Both the position numbers and the translations under genes were made by a program. Under the pieces are notes generated by a model. The model was not told the origin of the DNA, ran no database searches, and saw only the letters and a list, made by a program, of their open reading frames with translations. A stretch of DNA of 6,558 bases from Afipia sp. (GTDB taxonomy: Bacteria > Pseudomonadota > Alphaproteobacteria > Rhizobiales > Xanthobacteraceae), in contig JAGVII010000524.1 of NCBI GenBank assembly GCA_020056155.1, positions 1-6,558 on the forward strand, read 5' to 3'. The number at the start of each line of letters is the position of its first letter. Positions within the stretch are counted from its first letter, which is position 1. Of the stretch, positions 5,960-6,558 are shown piece by piece.

Positions 5960-6558
5960 ACGTCGTAAAGATTTTCCAGGGCGGCCAGTTGGTGCAGATG
6001 CGGCGGAAATCTGCGTGATCGAGAGTGCTCTCGATAGATTGGGCGTTTCACGCGATAGCCTGCTCGAAGTCATGCTCGATATTCGCGACCAAAGAGGAAG
6101 TGTGAGCGAAGCCGGGCTTCTGTATCTGGCCGACCGACTTCGGTTGACCGTTGCCGAGGTCTATGAAGTTGCGACAGCCTATCCTGCTGTCAACTACGGC
6201 AGCATCGAGCCATATCGGACTGAGGCAGATGGTTGCGATGATTTGGTGTGCGCGCTGCTGCGGGGTGGTGCGAACAGCCATGATCACGCTGGACGCGGCG
6301 TTTGCCGCGGGCGGTGTGACGGAGTAAGTCGCGCAGATTCGGTACGAGTGTTTGATGAGTTTCGCGCTGCGGGTGGGTATTCGATTGTCGAGCGGCTGCG
6401 TCAGGAGCCGTGTCTGAAAGACCGGATTCTTCAGGATATAGGCAGCGGCAATGCTGTTGGACGGGCGGGTACTTCTTTTCCTGTCGGGCATAAATGGCAA
6501 AAAATTATCGCGGCAAGCGGCGAACCGGTCGTCATTGTCAATGCTGACGAGGGTGAAC
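5943..6558 (+). CDS. NuoE-NuoF fusion, diaphorase-type iron-sulfur flavoprotein (3' end outside window)
   Basis: The visible 205 residues begin a fused NuoE/NuoF protein, the NADH-binding electron-transfer unit of NAD-linked formate dehydrogenases, hydrogenases and complex I. Residues 20-85 form the helical NuoE part (GLLYLADRLRLTVAEVYEV, then ATAYPAVNY). The [2Fe-2S] ligands C98-x4-C103 and C121-x3-C125 are all present, but only 17 residues separate the pairs, against 35 in E. coli NuoE, so the thioredoxin-like fold is truncated. From 137 (FDEFRAAGGYSIVERL) the NuoF part starts; its FMN motif reads GRAGTSFPVGHKW (173-185) instead of the usual GRGGAGFPxGxKW, and NADEGE (200-205) is normal. 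The frame is open without interruption to the window end. GTG 5943 is chosen for its ribosome site. It presumably exchanges electrons with NADH made by PtxD, or forms part of a further dehydrogenase encoded beyond the window; both are inference. Confidence 0.78.
   Translation, partial: MHRRLERRKDFPGRPVGADAAEICVIESALDRLGVSRDSLLEVMLDIRDQRGSVSEAGLLYLADRLRLTVAEVYEVATAYPAVNYGSIEPYRTEADGCDDLVCALLRGGANSHDHAGRGVCRGRCDGVSRADSVRVFDEFRAAGGYSIVERLRQEPCLKDRILQDIGSGNAVGRAGTSFPVGHKWQKIIAASGEPVVIVNADEGE

Overview
The window looks like chromosomal or island DNA from an alphaproteobacterium, probably of the Rhizobiales. This is inferred from the moderately GC-rich coding sequence, the style of the proteins and the Tat-exported binding protein; no rRNA or housekeeping gene fixes the taxon. 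Its core is a reduced-phosphorus (phosphite) uptake and oxidation locus, here in two divergent transcription units.

Layout. Positions 1-806 hold no gene I can identify: one weak 78-codon frame (99-335), a nested inverted repeat (332-395), and at 486-535 the 3' half of a tRNA that reads as tRNA-Lys(CTT), a possible integration scar. From 1823 down to 807 on the minus strand lies ptxD, NAD-dependent phosphite dehydrogenase. Upstream of it on the same strand (2842 to 1955) is a LysR-type regulator placed like ptxE. A 379-bp AT-rich divergent control region (2843-3221) follows. On the plus strand come a Tat-exported phosphite/phosphonate-type binding protein (ptxB/phnD-like, 3222-4112), its permease (ptxC/phnE-like, 4258-5130) and its ATPase (ptxA/phnC-like, 5153-5959). 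The start of a NuoE-NuoF-type iron-sulfur/flavoprotein gene (5943 to beyond the window end) overlaps the ATPase stop codon.

How they work together. The binding protein, permease and ATPase would import phosphite; PtxD would oxidise it to phosphate with NAD+, giving NADH; the LysR protein would control both units. A half-palindrome, TTTCATTC followed by GAAT, occurs upstream of ptxD, upstream of ptxB and within the divergent region, and is the best candidate operator. The unusual part is the last gene: an NADH-handling diaphorase-like subunit, of the kind found in NAD-linked formate dehydrogenases and hydrogenases, translationally coupled to the transporter. Its [2Fe-2S] domain is shortened and its FMN motif divergent. 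This suggests a phosphite locus extended with a second redox enzyme, most of which lies beyond the window.
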